Assembly (NCBI RefSeq): GCF_037095735.1
Contig: NZ_JBAWKD010000001.1
Location: 992,001-1,056,000 of the forward strand
Source: Frigidibacter sp037095735
Lineage (GTDB): Bacteria; Pseudomonadota; Alphaproteobacteria; Rhodobacterales; Rhodobacteraceae
Length of the DNA: 64,000 bases
Direction of reading: 5' to 3'
Positions 25,076-33,754 of this stretch are shown one piece after another. The position numbers were made by a program, and so were the translations under genes. Numbering within the stretch: the stretch's first letter is position 1; each line of letters begins with the position of its first letter. Under the pieces are notes generated by a model that saw only the letters and a list, made by a program, of their open reading frames with translations, searched no databases and was not told the DNA's origin.

Positions 25076-25828
25076 ATGACCGACGTATCCATCGTGATCC
25101 CGATGAAGAACGAGGAAGGCAATGTCGCCAACCTGCTGGGCGAGATCCAGCAGGCCTGCGCGCCCGGCCCTTCGTTCGAGATCATCGTGGTCGATGACGG
25201 CTCGACCGACCGCACGGGCGCGATCGTGGCCGAGCTGTCGAAGACCATGCCGAACCTGCGGCTGCTGCGGCACCCCAATTCCGGCGGCCAGTCGGCGGCG
25301 GTGCATTCCGGCGTCATCGCCGCGCGCGGGCGGATCTGCGCGACGCTGGACGGCGACGGGCAGAACCCGCCGTCCGAGCTGCCGGCGCTGATGGCGCCGC
25401 TGCTGGCCGACGGCTCGGGCCGCATCGGGCTGGTCGCGGGCCAGCGGGTCGGCCGGCAGGACACCGCCTCGAAGCGCTATGCCTCGAAGGCGGCGAATGC
25501 GCTGCGGGCCTGGATGCTGAACGACGACACCCGCGACACCGGCTGCGGGCTGAAGGCGTTCCGGCGCGAGGCCTTCTTGGCGCTGCCGTTCTTCAACCAC
25601 ATGCACCGCTACCTGCCGGCGCTGTTCTACCGCGACGGCTGGGACGTGGCCCATGTCGATGTCAGCCACCGCGAGCGGCAGTCGGGCCGGTCGAACTATT
25701 CCAACCTGCAGCGCGCGCTGGTGGGGGTCTATGACCTGATCGGCGTGGCCTGGCTGATCCGGCGCAAGAAGGTCGCGCGGGCGACCGAGGTGAAGCTGCC
25801 GGGCGCCCGGTCGGATGCGGGGGCCTGA
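25076..25828 (+). CDS. Family 2 glycosyltransferase, polyprenyl-phosphate sugar synthase type
   Basis: A 250-residue protein of the dolichyl-phosphate mannose synthase group. Motifs: VSIVIPMKNEEGNVANLL, VVDDGSTDRTG, the metal-binding CATLDGDGQNPPSELP, and DTGCGLKAFRREAFLALPFFNHMHRYLPALF, which is characteristic of enzymes transferring a sugar to undecaprenyl phosphate. No C-terminal membrane segments are present. The next two genes encode a small membrane protein and an ArnT-like transferase, so the likely product is a lipid-linked sugar later transferred in the periplasm. Confidence 0.87.
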   Translation: MTDVSIVIPMKNEEGNVANLLGEIQQACAPGPSFEIIVVDDGSTDRTGAIVAELSKTMPNLRLLRHPNSGGQSAAVHSGVIAARGRICATLDGDGQNPPSELPALMAPLLADGSGRIGLVAGQRVGRQDTASKRYASKAANALRAWMLNDDTRDTGCGLKAFRREAFLALPFFNHMHRYLPALFYRDGWDVAHVDVSHRERQSGRSNYSNLQRALVGVYDLIGVAWLIRRKKVARATEVKLPGARSDAGA

Positions 25829-25831
25829 GCC

Positions 25832-26137
25832 GTGAAGGAGATGGTGTTCGAGGCGCTGAAGATCGACCACTGGGGCGAGTTCTGGTGGATCGTCGTCGGC
25901 CTTCTGGGGCAGGCGATGTTCACGGGGCGGTTCCTCGTGCAGTGGCTCGCCTCGGAAAAGGCCCGCAAGTCGGTGGTGCCTGTCGCCTTCTGGTGGTTCT
26001 CGATCGGCGGCGGGCTGATCCTGCTGCTTTACGCGCTGTATCGCCATGACCCGGTCTTCGTGATCGGACAGGCGACGGGCCTGTTCATCTATCTTCGCAA
26101 TCTCTGGCTGATCCGGGCCGAGCGCCGTGCAGGCTGA
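25832..26137 (+). CDS. Lipid A biosynthesis N-terminal-domain membrane protein
   Basis: A 101-residue protein with about three hydrophobic segments and the LAB_N family pattern (FWWIVVGLLGQAMFTGRFLVQWLASEKARKSVVP and FWWFSIGGGLILLLYALYRHDPVFVIGQ). Related small proteins are thought to help move lipid-linked sugars across the inner membrane or to act with lipid A modifying enzymes. GTG start three bases after the preceding stop. It overlaps the next gene by 11 bases, indicating one transcription and translation unit. Confidence 0.85.
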   Translation: MKEMVFEALKIDHWGEFWWIVVGLLGQAMFTGRFLVQWLASEKARKSVVPVAFWWFSIGGGLILLLYALYRHDPVFVIGQATGLFIYLRNLWLIRAERRAG

Positions 26138-27581
26138 CCGCAGGGCTTGGGTCGGGCCTGCGATAGCCTTCCTGCTTGCCCTGACCGCGCTGCGCCTGCT
26201 GACGCTGGCGCTGACGCCGATCGACCTGTTCGTGGACGAGGCGCAGTACTGGCTCTGGGGGCAGGATCTGGCCTTCGGCTATTATTCGAAGCCGCCGCTG
26301 GTCGGCTGGGTGATCCGTGCCACCACGGCGCTGGGCGGCGAGGGCACCTTCTGGGTGCGGCTGGCGGCACCGCTGCTGCACGCGGGGACCGCGCTGATCC
26401 TGGGCGCCGTCACCGCGCGGCTGGCCGGGCCGCGGGCGGCGCTGTTTGCCGTTCTGGCCTATGCGACGCTGCCGATGGTGGCGCTGTCTTCGGTGCTGAT
26501 CTCGACCGACACGGTGATGTTCCCCTTCCTCGGCCTCGCGCTCTGGGGCTGGCTGGCGGCGGCCGGCAGCGGGCGGGCGGGCCCGGCGCTGTGGGCCGGG
26601 GCGGCGCTGGGCCTGGCCTTCATGGCGAAATATGCCGCGATCTACGCGCTGGGCGGCTTCGTGGCGCTGCAGCTCATGGTGCCCTCGCAGCGGCTGGGCG
26701 GACGGCAGTTGCTGGCCTTCGGGCTGGCGGCGCTGGTGATGGTCGCGCCGAACCTGATCTGGAACGCGGGCCACGGCTTCTCGACCTTCGAGCACACGCT
26801 CGACAATGCCGACTGGGTGCGCGACCCCGCCGACCGCATCGCCCTGTCGCCCGCCCGCGCGCTGGGATTCCTGGCGGCGCAGTTCGGGGTCTTCGGGCCG
26901 GTGATGTTCGGGGCGCTCATGGCGCTGGTCGGATCGGTCGCGCTGCGGCGGACCGGCGCGCCGCAGGCCTGGCTTCTGCTGTTCTGCCTGCCCGCGATCC
27001 TCGTGGTGACGGTGCAGGCGCTGATTTCCGGCGCCTATGCGAACTGGGCGGCCTCGGCCTATCTGGCGGCGACGGTGGCGCTGGTGCCCTGGCTGCTGGC
27101 GCGGGCGCGGGTCTGGCTGGTGATCTCGCTGGGGATCAACCTCGCGCTGTCGGTGGCGCTGGCGGTGACCACGATCTTCGCGGGTCATTTCCCCGGCGCC
27201 TATGCCCGCTATCTCGGCCGGGCCGAGCTGTCGCGCGAGATCCTGCGCGTGGCCGGTGAGCAGCACCTGCAGACCGTGGTGGCGCAGGACCGGGCGATCC
27301 TCGCGGACCTGTTCTACACCGGCCGCGACAGCGGGCTGCTGCTGCGCGCCCGGCCCGAGGCCGGCCGTCCGTCGAGCCATTACGCGCTGACCTATCCGCT
27401 GGAGCCGGCGATCGAGGGCGATGTGCTCTATGCCGACCGCTCGGACGATCCGCCCGCCTGCGGCACCGCCCCGGTCGAGCTGACCGTGCTGCAGCCCCGG
27501 ATCGGGGCCTGGGCGGGGCGCGACATCCATCTGTGGCGGCTGCCGGCCGCCTGTCTGGCGGCGGGGCCGGTGACGGGCTGA
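26127..27581 (+). CDS. ArnT/PMT-like GT39 glycosyltransferase
   Basis: A 484-residue polytopic inner-membrane protein with about ten or more hydrophobic segments. The first periplasmic loop carries DLFVDEAQYWLWGQDLAFGYYSKPPL, the conserved acidic-Asp and YYSKPPL region of ArnT/PMT_2 enzymes. Such enzymes use a polyprenyl-phosphate-linked sugar as donor, here probably produced by the GT2 two genes upstream, and transfer it to lipid A or another periplasmic acceptor. GTG start inside the preceding gene. The last ~100 residues form a soluble C-terminal part. Confidence 0.87.
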   Translation: MQADRRAWVGPAIAFLLALTALRLLTLALTPIDLFVDEAQYWLWGQDLAFGYYSKPPLVGWVIRATTALGGEGTFWVRLAAPLLHAGTALILGAVTARLAGPRAALFAVLAYATLPMVALSSVLISTDTVMFPFLGLALWGWLAAAGSGRAGPALWAGAALGLAFMAKYAAIYALGGFVALQLMVPSQRLGGRQLLAFGLAALVMVAPNLIWNAGHGFSTFEHTLDNADWVRDPADRIALSPARALGFLAAQFGVFGPVMFGALMALVGSVALRRTGAPQAWLLLFCLPAILVVTVQALISGAYANWAASAYLAATVALVPWLLARARVWLVISLGINLALSVALAVTTIFAGHFPGAYARYLGRAELSREILRVAGEQHLQTVVAQDRAILADLFYTGRDSGLLLRARPEAGRPSSHYALTYPLEPAIEGDVLYADRSDDPPACGTAPVELTVLQPRIGAWAGRDIHLWRLPAACLAAGPVTG

Positions 27582-27597
27582 GGCTTCAGGCCGGCAC

Positions 27598-28959
27598 TCA
27601 GGCAGGTGGTGCGGCGGGTGGCAGCTCGACCGGGACGCCGGCCGCGTGCAGAAGTCCGTAGAGCGCCGCGAAGGCCTCGGCCGAGCCGGTGGCCTCGCCC
27701 TTGCGCTGCGACAGGAACCGTTCCGCCGGTTCGGCGAAGGCCAGCGCCTGATCGGTTTCGGGGTCCGAGCCATGGCGGTAGGCGCCGATGCGGATCAGAT
27801 CCTCCATGTCGGCATAGCGCGCCATCGCGCGGCGGGCGGCGTCCATGATCGCGTAGTCGATCTCGGAATGGCAGCCGGGCAGCATCCGCGACAGCGAGCG
27901 CTGCAGGTTGACCGCCGGGTAGCGCCCGCGCTCGGCGATGCGGCGTTCCAGCACCACATGGCCGTCGGTGATGCCGCGCACCGCGTCCGAGATCGGCTCG
28001 TTGTGGTCGTCGCCGTCGACCAGCACGGTGAAGAGCGCGGTGATGTCGCCCGCGCCGCGCGGGCCGGGGCCGGCGCGTTCCAGAAGGCGCGGCAGTTCGG
28101 CAAAGACCGTGGGCGGATAGCCCTTGGCGGTGGGCGGCTCGCCCGCCGACAGGCCGATCTCGCGCTGCGCCATGGCGAAGCGGGTGACGCTGTCGAGCAT
28201 CAGCAGCACCTGCTTGCCGCGGTCGCGGAAATGCTCGGCCACGGCGGTGGCGGTCCAGGCCGCCTGCCGGCGCATCAGCGGGCTTTCGTCGCCGGTGGCG
28301 GCGATGACCACGGCGCGGGCCATGCCTTCGGGACCGAGGTCTTCCTCGATGAAGTCCTGCAATTCGCGGCCGCGTTCGCCGACGAGGCCGATCACGATCA
28401 CCTCGGCATCGGTCTGCCGCGCGAGCATCGCCATCAGCGTCGACTTGCCGACGCCCGAGCCCGCGAAGACCCCCATCCGCTGCCCGCGGCAGATCGGCGC
28501 GAAGATGTCGAGCGCGCGGATCCCTGTTTCCAGCCGCGCGCCCACCCGGCGGCGCCCGAAGGCGGGCGGCGGGGCGGCGCGGACCGGGCGCGGTTCCGCC
28601 CCTTCGAAGAAGCGCGACTGGGGCCCGTAGGGGCGGCCGAGCGCGTCGAGCACATGACCGATCCAGCTGTCGTCGGGCGTGAGGACCGCGGGGCCGAGCA
28701 CTTCGACCCCGTCGCCGATCGCGACGCCGTCCCAGTCGCCGAAGGGCAGGATCGAGAGGCGCGCGGCATCGATCGCGACCACCTCCCCTTCGACGGGGCC
28801 CCGCCTGCCATGCACGCGCACCCGGTCGCCGAGGCCCGCCGCGCGGTCGAGCCCGGTGGCGGACAGCGCAAGGCCCCCGACCGCGCTGACGCGGCCTTCT
28901 ATCCTTGATCGCTGGATCGAACGGACTTGCGAGTTGAGCCCGGAAAACGCCGTGTGCAT
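27598..28959 (-). CDS. fliI: Flagellar export ATPase
   Basis: A 453-residue ATPase that energises early steps of flagellar type III export. It has the beta-barrel N-terminal domain, Walker A GSGVGKST near residue 168, Walker B LLMLDSVTRFAMAQREI and the export-ATPase-specific GYPPTVFAELPRLLERAG stretch. Distinguished from F1 beta and T3SS injectisome forms by context and overall sequence. It faces the flgB operon across a 65-base divergent promoter gap. No fliJ follows it; the next gene downstream is the convergent GT39. Confidence 0.95.
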   Translation of the reverse strand: MHTAFSGLNSQVRSIQRSRIEGRVSAVGGLALSATGLDRAAGLGDRVRVHGRRGPVEGEVVAIDAARLSILPFGDWDGVAIGDGVEVLGPAVLTPDDSWIGHVLDALGRPYGPQSRFFEGAEPRPVRAAPPPAFGRRRVGARLETGIRALDIFAPICRGQRMGVFAGSGVGKSTLMAMLARQTDAEVIVIGLVGERGRELQDFIEEDLGPEGMARAVVIAATGDESPLMRRQAAWTATAVAEHFRDRGKQVLLMLDSVTRFAMAQREIGLSAGEPPTAKGYPPTVFAELPRLLERAGPGPRGAGDITALFTVLVDGDDHNEPISDAVRGITDGHVVLERRIAERGRYPAVNLQRSLSRMLPGCHSEIDYAIMDAARRAMARYADMEDLIRIGAYRHGSDPETDQALAFAEPAERFLSQRKGEATGSAEAFAALYGLLHAAGVPVELPPAAPPA

Positions 28960-29024
28960 GAATTAAAGCTACCAATCCTTGGTGCCCATGGTATGTATTG
29001 CAAGGATAGGAGCGGCGGAACAAG

Positions 29025-29423
29025 ATGAAACTGGATGAGATGTCGTTTTTCCGGCTCGCGTCCCAGCGGCTGGACTGGCTTGGCGGACGCCAGCGCGTCT
29101 TGGCCGAGAACATCGCCAATGCCGATACCCCCGACTACCGCGCCAAGGACGTGCAGAGCTTCGAGAGCTATGTCTCGGACGCCAGTGCCGACCGCGCGCG
29201 CCTGACCGAGCAGGGCTATGACCCGTCGAGCGCGCTGCTGCCGCGCCGCGAGGTCGAGCAGACCCGCGGCGACGGCGAGTGGGGCGAGAGCTTCGACGAC
29301 AACAACGTCACGCTGGAACAGCAGTCGCTGCAGGCGATGGAGACGGCGGGCCAGTACCGGCTGGCCGCCCGGCTCTACAAGAAGGGCTACGAGCTCTTGA
29401 ACCTTGCCGTGTCCGGCAACTGA
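29025..29423 (+). CDS. flgB: Flagellar proximal rod protein FlgB
   Basis: A 132-residue rod protein with the N-terminal basal-body signature RQRVLAENIANADTPDYRAKD (ANNxANxxTPGY-type) and the amphipathic C-terminal helix QQSLQAMETAGQYRLAARLYKKGYELLNLA. First gene of the flgB-flgC-fliE-fliQ-sltF-flhA-fliR-flhB operon. Confidence 0.95.
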   Translation: MKLDEMSFFRLASQRLDWLGGRQRVLAENIANADTPDYRAKDVQSFESYVSDASADRARLTEQGYDPSSALLPRREVEQTRGDGEWGESFDDNNVTLEQQSLQAMETAGQYRLAARLYKKGYELLNLAVSGN

Positions 29424-29440
29424 TCGCAGGAGGCGCGTTC

Positions 29441-29851
29441 ATGGATCCCCTCAGCTCCATCTCGAAGATCGCCTCGAGCGGCATCCGCGCCCAGAGCGAG
29501 CGGCTGCGCGTGGTGGCCGAGAACGTCGCCAACGCGGATTCGACCGGGGACGCGCCGGGCGTCGATCCCTACCGGCGCAAGACGATCAGCTTCGAGGAGA
29601 TGGTCGACGGCGATACCGGCGACAGCCGGGTCGAGATTTCGGACATCGGCCGCGACCGCAGCGACTTCACGCTGCGCTATGACCCGAACCACCCGGCGGC
29701 GAACGAAGAGGGCTATGTGAAGATGCCCAACGTGAACCCGCTGATGGAGATGGGCGACATGCGCGAGGCCTCGCGCAGCTACGAGGCCAATCTGAACATG
29801 CTGGAGACCGCGCGCGAGATGCGGGCCCAGATCATCGACCTGCTGAGCTGA
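29441..29851 (+). CDS. flgC: Flagellar proximal rod protein FlgC
   Basis: A 136-residue rod protein starting at the ATG after a GGAGG element. The N-terminus has RVVAENVANADSTGDAPGVDPYRRK, the C-terminus the YVKMPNVNPLMEMGDMREASRSYEANLNMLETAREM motif typical of FlgC. It assembles with FlgB and FliE on the MS ring. The longer frame upstream (from 29279) is antisense to nothing but lies inside flgB, so I rejected it. Confidence 0.95.
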   Translation: MDPLSSISKIASSGIRAQSERLRVVAENVANADSTGDAPGVDPYRRKTISFEEMVDGDTGDSRVEISDIGRDRSDFTLRYDPNHPAANEEGYVKMPNVNPLMEMGDMREASRSYEANLNMLETAREMRAQIIDLLS

Positions 29852-29858
29852 GGGACCC

Positions 29859-30197
29859 ATGGCCGACATCTCTTCGACCACGATCCTCGCCTCGTCGGCG
29901 GCCCGCGCCTACAAGTCCAGCCAGACGCTGGGCGCGCAGGGGGCGACCACCGCCGCGCAGCCGCAGGCCGCGACCGCGCCGCAAAGCTTCGCCGACATGG
30001 TGCGCCAGACCGCCGAGCAGGCGGTGCGCACCGTGCAGGAAGGCGACGCGGCGGCGCAGGCGGGCCTGACCGGCACGATGCCGACGCAGCAGGTGATCGA
30101 GGCGACGATGGCGCTGGAATCGACCGTGCGCACCACGGTCGCGATGCGCGACAAGCTGGTCGAGGCCTATCGCGACGTTCTGAACATGCAGATGTGA
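29859..30197 (+). CDS. fliE: Flagellar hook-basal body protein FliE
   Basis: A 112-residue protein joining the MS ring to the rod. The conserved C-terminal helices are visible (SFADMVRQTAEQAVRTVQEGD and QVIEATMALESTVRTTVAMRDKLVEAYRDVLNMQM). The N-terminal half is Ala-rich. Located between flgC and fliQ as in many alphaproteobacterial clusters. Confidence 0.92.
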   Translation: MADISSTTILASSAARAYKSSQTLGAQGATTAAQPQAATAPQSFADMVRQTAEQAVRTVQEGDAAAQAGLTGTMPTQQVIEATMALESTVRTTVAMRDKLVEAYRDVLNMQM

Positions 30198-30207
30198 CGG
30201 GCCGGGG

Positions 30208-30477
30208 ATGAACGAGGCCGATGTCTTCCAGATGCTGCGCGACACGATGCTGGCGGTGCTCATCGCTTCCGGCCCCGTGCTTGCGCTGGCGCTTCTGGTC
30301 GGCCTTGTCATCGCGTTCTTCCAGGCGCTGACCCAGATCCAGGAGATGACGCTGACCTTCGTGCCGAAGATCGTCGCGATCTTCCTGGGCACCATCGCCT
30401 CGCTGCCCTTCATCTACGCGACGCTGACCGGGCTGTCGGACAAGGTCTTCGACCTGATCGGGAGGGGCGGGCCATGA
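30208..30477 (+). CDS. fliQ: Flagellar export gate protein FliQ
   Basis: An 89-residue protein with two hydrophobic helices (about 15-37 and 53-75) separated by QALTQIQEMTLTFVPKI, the FliQ/SpaQ signature. Several copies of FliQ wrap the FliP-FliR core of the export gate. Its stop overlaps the ATG of sltF by four bases. Confidence 0.94.
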   Translation: MNEADVFQMLRDTMLAVLIASGPVLALALLVGLVIAFFQALTQIQEMTLTFVPKIVAIFLGTIASLPFIYATLTGLSDKVFDLIGRGGP

Positions 30478-31616
30478 GCGGCGCGCGCGCGCTCCTGGTC
30501 GCGGCGGCCCTCGCCGCCCCGCTGCCCGCCGCGGCCCAGGGATGGGGTGGCGGGCTCTTCGCGTTTCCGGCAGAGGCCGCGCAGGTGCCCGGCGCGGTGC
30601 CCGATCTGCCCGCCACGGCCCTGCCCGCGACCGATGCCCCCGCCTCGGCCTTCGGCGCGGCAGGGCGCGCGCCAGAGCCCGGCAACGGCGTGTCCGGCAC
30701 CCCGGATTTCGACTTCGAGACCGAGGTCGCGGGCGAGGACGGCGTCTGCCTGCGCGAGATCTTCAAGGCGCAGGCGCGCTATGGCATCCCGAACAACCTG
30801 CTGCTGGCGCTCGGCCTGCAGGAGGCGGGCTTCGCGCGCCGCTCTGGCCTGACCGTCTGGCCCTGGAGCGTCAATGCCGCCGGCGAGGGCCGGGTGTTCC
30901 GCAGCCGCGAGGCAGCGCTGAGCTGGGTGCGCGCCCGGCAGGCGGCCGGCGTCACCTCGATCGACATCGGCTGCATGCAGATCAACCAGAAATGGCACCC
31001 CGAGGCGTTCAGCACGCTCGAGGAAGGGTTCGACCCCGGCCGCAATATCGATTACGCCGCGCGCTTCCTGCTGTCGCTCCACGAGCGGACCGGCGACTGG
31101 ATGCAGGCGGCAGGTTCCTATCATTCGTTTAACCCCGGGCCGCGCTCTGTTTACCTCGCCTCGCTCAACAAGAACCTGAGTGTCGCGAACGCCCGGATCG
31201 AGCAGTTCTATGCAAAGGCCGAGGGCGCGGGCCTTACGCAGATGATGCTGGCTTCGGCCGCGAATGGCAGTGCCGACTGGGACGCGCCGATCGCCGGCGC
31301 GGGTGGGCGTGGCGCGCCGATCGCGCGCGGGCCGATCGGCAGCTATCGCCCCAATCCCGACGCGCCGCCGATCGCGGTGTTCAAGCCGCTGCCCGATCGG
31401 CCGGGCCGGGCACCGGTGGTGGTCGCCGAGAGCGAAGAGCCCTTCGTGCCGCCCTCGGGCCCGTTCTGGTCGGCCGGGCTGAGCGCCGCGGACGCCGCGC
31501 AGGTGGCCGAGGCCGCGGGGGCGGACGGCACCGCGGTCACCGCCTCGCTTCGCCGGTCGATCTATTCCTCGCAGGATCTCGAGCCGATCCTGCCGAACTT
31601 CACGCCGGTGTTCTGA
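30474..31616 (+). CDS. sltF: Flagellum-specific lytic transglycosylase (SltF type)
   Basis: A 380-residue exported protein. Residues 1-22 are a signal peptide ending AAA-Q. A Pro/Ala-rich stretch leads to an SLT-fold domain (about 90-250): the catalytic Glu lies in ALGLQEAGF (near residue 117), with IDIGCMQINQKWHPEAF and AAGSYHSFNPG further on. In R. sphaeroides SltF is the separate muramidase that opens peptidoglycan for the rod, used because its FlgJ has no muramidase domain; FlgJ here is also single-domain. The ~130-residue C-terminal tail after the catalytic domain is low-complexity. Confidence 0.85.
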   Translation: MSGARALLVAAALAAPLPAAAQGWGGGLFAFPAEAAQVPGAVPDLPATALPATDAPASAFGAAGRAPEPGNGVSGTPDFDFETEVAGEDGVCLREIFKAQARYGIPNNLLLALGLQEAGFARRSGLTVWPWSVNAAGEGRVFRSREAALSWVRARQAAGVTSIDIGCMQINQKWHPEAFSTLEEGFDPGRNIDYAARFLLSLHERTGDWMQAAGSYHSFNPGPRSVYLASLNKNLSVANARIEQFYAKAEGAGLTQMMLASAANGSADWDAPIAGAGGRGAPIARGPIGSYRPNPDAPPIAVFKPLPDRPGRAPVVVAESEEPFVPPSGPFWSAGLSAADAAQVAEAAGADGTAVTASLRRSIYSSQDLEPILPNFTPVF

Positions 31617-31629
31617 TGGGGCGGTTCTG

Positions 31630-33753
31630 ATGGCAGCCGCACCGAAGCGCCTTTCCTCGGGTCGCCCGACCGCCGCGGCAGCCGGGCTTGGGCAGCTGCA
31701 GCGCGGGCTGAGCCTTGGCTTCGCGAACCGCGACGTGGCCTTCGCCGCCGGTCTCTGCCTCATCCTCGGCATGCTGTTCGTGCCGCTGCCGACGGCGCTT
31801 CTGGACTTCGGGCTGGCGATTTCGCTGGCGCTGTCGGTGCTGGTGCTGATGGTGGCGCTGTGGATCCCGCGGCCGCTGGACTTCAACAGCTTCCCGACCC
31901 TTCTGCTGGTCGTGACCATGCTGCGGCTGGCGCTGAACGTGTCGTCGACCCGGCTGATCCTGAGCGAGGGCCATACCGGCACCGATGCCGCGGGCCATGT
32001 CATTCAGGGCTTCTCGCGCTTCGTCGTGGGCGGCGACTTCCTGATCGGGGTGGTGATCTTCGCGATCCTCGTCGTGATCAACTTCATCGTCATCACCAAG
32101 GGCTCGACCCGGATCGCCGAGGTTTCGGCGCGCTTCAGCCTGGACGCGATGCCGGGCAAGCAGATGGCGATCGACGCCGATCTGGGCGCGGGGCTGATCG
32201 ACGACGAAGAGGCCAAGAAGCGCCGGCGCGAACTGTCGGACGAAAGCGCCTTCTTCGGCTCGATGGACGGTGCGTCGAAATTCGTGCGCGGCGACGCGGT
32301 GGCGGGGATCATCATCACGCTGATCAACGTGGTGGGCGGGATCCTGATCGGGCTGTTCCAGCACGGCCTGTCGCTGAGCCAGGCCGCGAACAACTACACG
32401 GTGCTGACCATCGGCGACGGTCTGGTGACGCAGGTGCCGGCGCTGATCGTGTCGCTGGCCGCGGGCATGATCGTGACCAAGGGCGGCACCGAGGGCGCCA
32501 CCAACGAGGCGCTGCTGGCGCAGCTGAGCCATTTCCCCAAGGCGCTCTACATGGCGGCGGCGCTGCTGCTGGGCATCGGCCTGCTGCCGGGGTTCCCGTT
32601 CCTCGTCTTCCTGCTGCTGGCGGCGCTGATGGCGGGGCTGGGGCGCATGGTCGAGGGGCAGGCCGCCGCGCGCGAGAAGGCCGAGGCCGCCGAGACCGCC
32701 GCCAAGGAGAAGCCCGCGCCCGAGACGCCGAAGGATCTGATGCGGGTCGACGACATCCGGCTGGATCTGGGCGCGACGCTGGTGCCGCTGATCGCCAGCA
32801 AGGAGGCGGCGCTGCCCGGCAAGGTGCAGAGCCTGCGCAATCTCTTCGTGCGCGAATACGGCTTCATGATGCCCTCTGTCCGCATCAAGGACGATGCGAG
32901 CCTGCCGGTGACCACCTATGCGATCCTCGTCCACGGGGTCGAGGTCGGCCGCGGCGAGATCCGCCCGCATTCGCTGCTGGTCATCGACCCGCAGGGCACG
33001 ATCACCGATCTGCCCGGCGAGAAGACACGCGAGCCGACCTTCGGGCTGGCCGCGATCTGGGTCGACCGCCAGCATGCGCAGGAGGCCGAGCAGCGCGGCT
33101 ATACCGTCGTCGACCCGGAAAGCGTCATCACCACCCATCTGACCGAGGTGGTGAAGGATCACCTGCCGGACCTGCTGACCTATGGCGCGGTGCAGGAGCT
33201 TGTGAAGGGGCTCGATGCCGATTACCGCAAGCTCGTCGGCGACATCCAGAACCCCTCGCCGCCGATCCTGCTGCAGCACGTGCTGCAGAACCTGCTGGCC
33301 GAGAAGGTCTCGATCCGGAACCTGCCGCTGATCGTCGAGGCGGTGGCCGAGGCCGCGGCCAGTTCGAAGAACGTCACCACCATCACCGAGCATGTGCGCC
33401 GCCGCCTGTCGAACCAGATCTGCCGGGCGCTGGCCGACAAGGCGGGCTATGTGCCGGTGATCGTGCTGAGCTCGTCCTGGGAAAGCGAGTTCACCGCCGC
33501 GGTGAAGGGCACCGGCGACGACCGCACCTTCCTGATGTCGCCGCAGCGGGTGCAGGAATTCATCCTCGCCGCGCGGCAGGAGATCCAGAAGTTCGCCCAG
33601 AAGGACGAATGGCCCGCGCTTATGGTCAGCCCCGAGACGCGCAACTTCGTGCGCTCGATGCTGGAGCGGGTCTCGCCGATGACGCAGGTGATCTCGCATT
33701 CCGAGGTGCACCGGAAGGCCTCGCTGCGCACCGTCGCCACGATCGGGCCGTAA
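31630..33753 (+). CDS. flhA: Flagellar export gate protein FlhA
   Basis: A 707-residue protein. The N-terminal ~340 residues hold eight hydrophobic segments and the FHIPEP signature (RFSLDAMPGKQMAIDADLGAGLIDDEEAKKRR, about residues 150-185). The C-terminal cytoplasmic half docks chaperone-substrate complexes. This is the largest export-gate component, followed by fliR after one base. Confidence 0.96.
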   Translation: MAAAPKRLSSGRPTAAAAGLGQLQRGLSLGFANRDVAFAAGLCLILGMLFVPLPTALLDFGLAISLALSVLVLMVALWIPRPLDFNSFPTLLLVVTMLRLALNVSSTRLILSEGHTGTDAAGHVIQGFSRFVVGGDFLIGVVIFAILVVINFIVITKGSTRIAEVSARFSLDAMPGKQMAIDADLGAGLIDDEEAKKRRRELSDESAFFGSMDGASKFVRGDAVAGIIITLINVVGGILIGLFQHGLSLSQAANNYTVLTIGDGLVTQVPALIVSLAAGMIVTKGGTEGATNEALLAQLSHFPKALYMAAALLLGIGLLPGFPFLVFLLLAALMAGLGRMVEGQAAAREKAEAAETAAKEKPAPETPKDLMRVDDIRLDLGATLVPLIASKEAALPGKVQSLRNLFVREYGFMMPSVRIKDDASLPVTTYAILVHGVEVGRGEIRPHSLLVIDPQGTITDLPGEKTREPTFGLAAIWVDRQHAQEAEQRGYTVVDPESVITTHLTEVVKDHLPDLLTYGAVQELVKGLDADYRKLVGDIQNPSPPILLQHVLQNLLAEKVSIRNLPLIVEAVAEAAASSKNVTTITEHVRRRLSNQICRALADKAGYVPVIVLSSSWESEFTAAVKGTGDDRTFLMSPQRVQEFILAARQEIQKFAQKDEWPALMVSPETRNFVRSMLERVSPMTQVISHSEVHRKASLRTVATIGP

Positions 33754-33754
33754 G

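Noticed and set aside
26085..27773. A 562-codon minus-strand frame opposite the GT39 gene
   Set aside because: Composition dominated by Arg, Gln, Pro; the plus frame is a recognisable membrane transferase.
28960..29024. Possible sigma-54 promoter between fliI and flgB
   Set aside because: A TGG and a GC can be found, but the spacing is eight rather than ten bases, so it does not meet the consensus.
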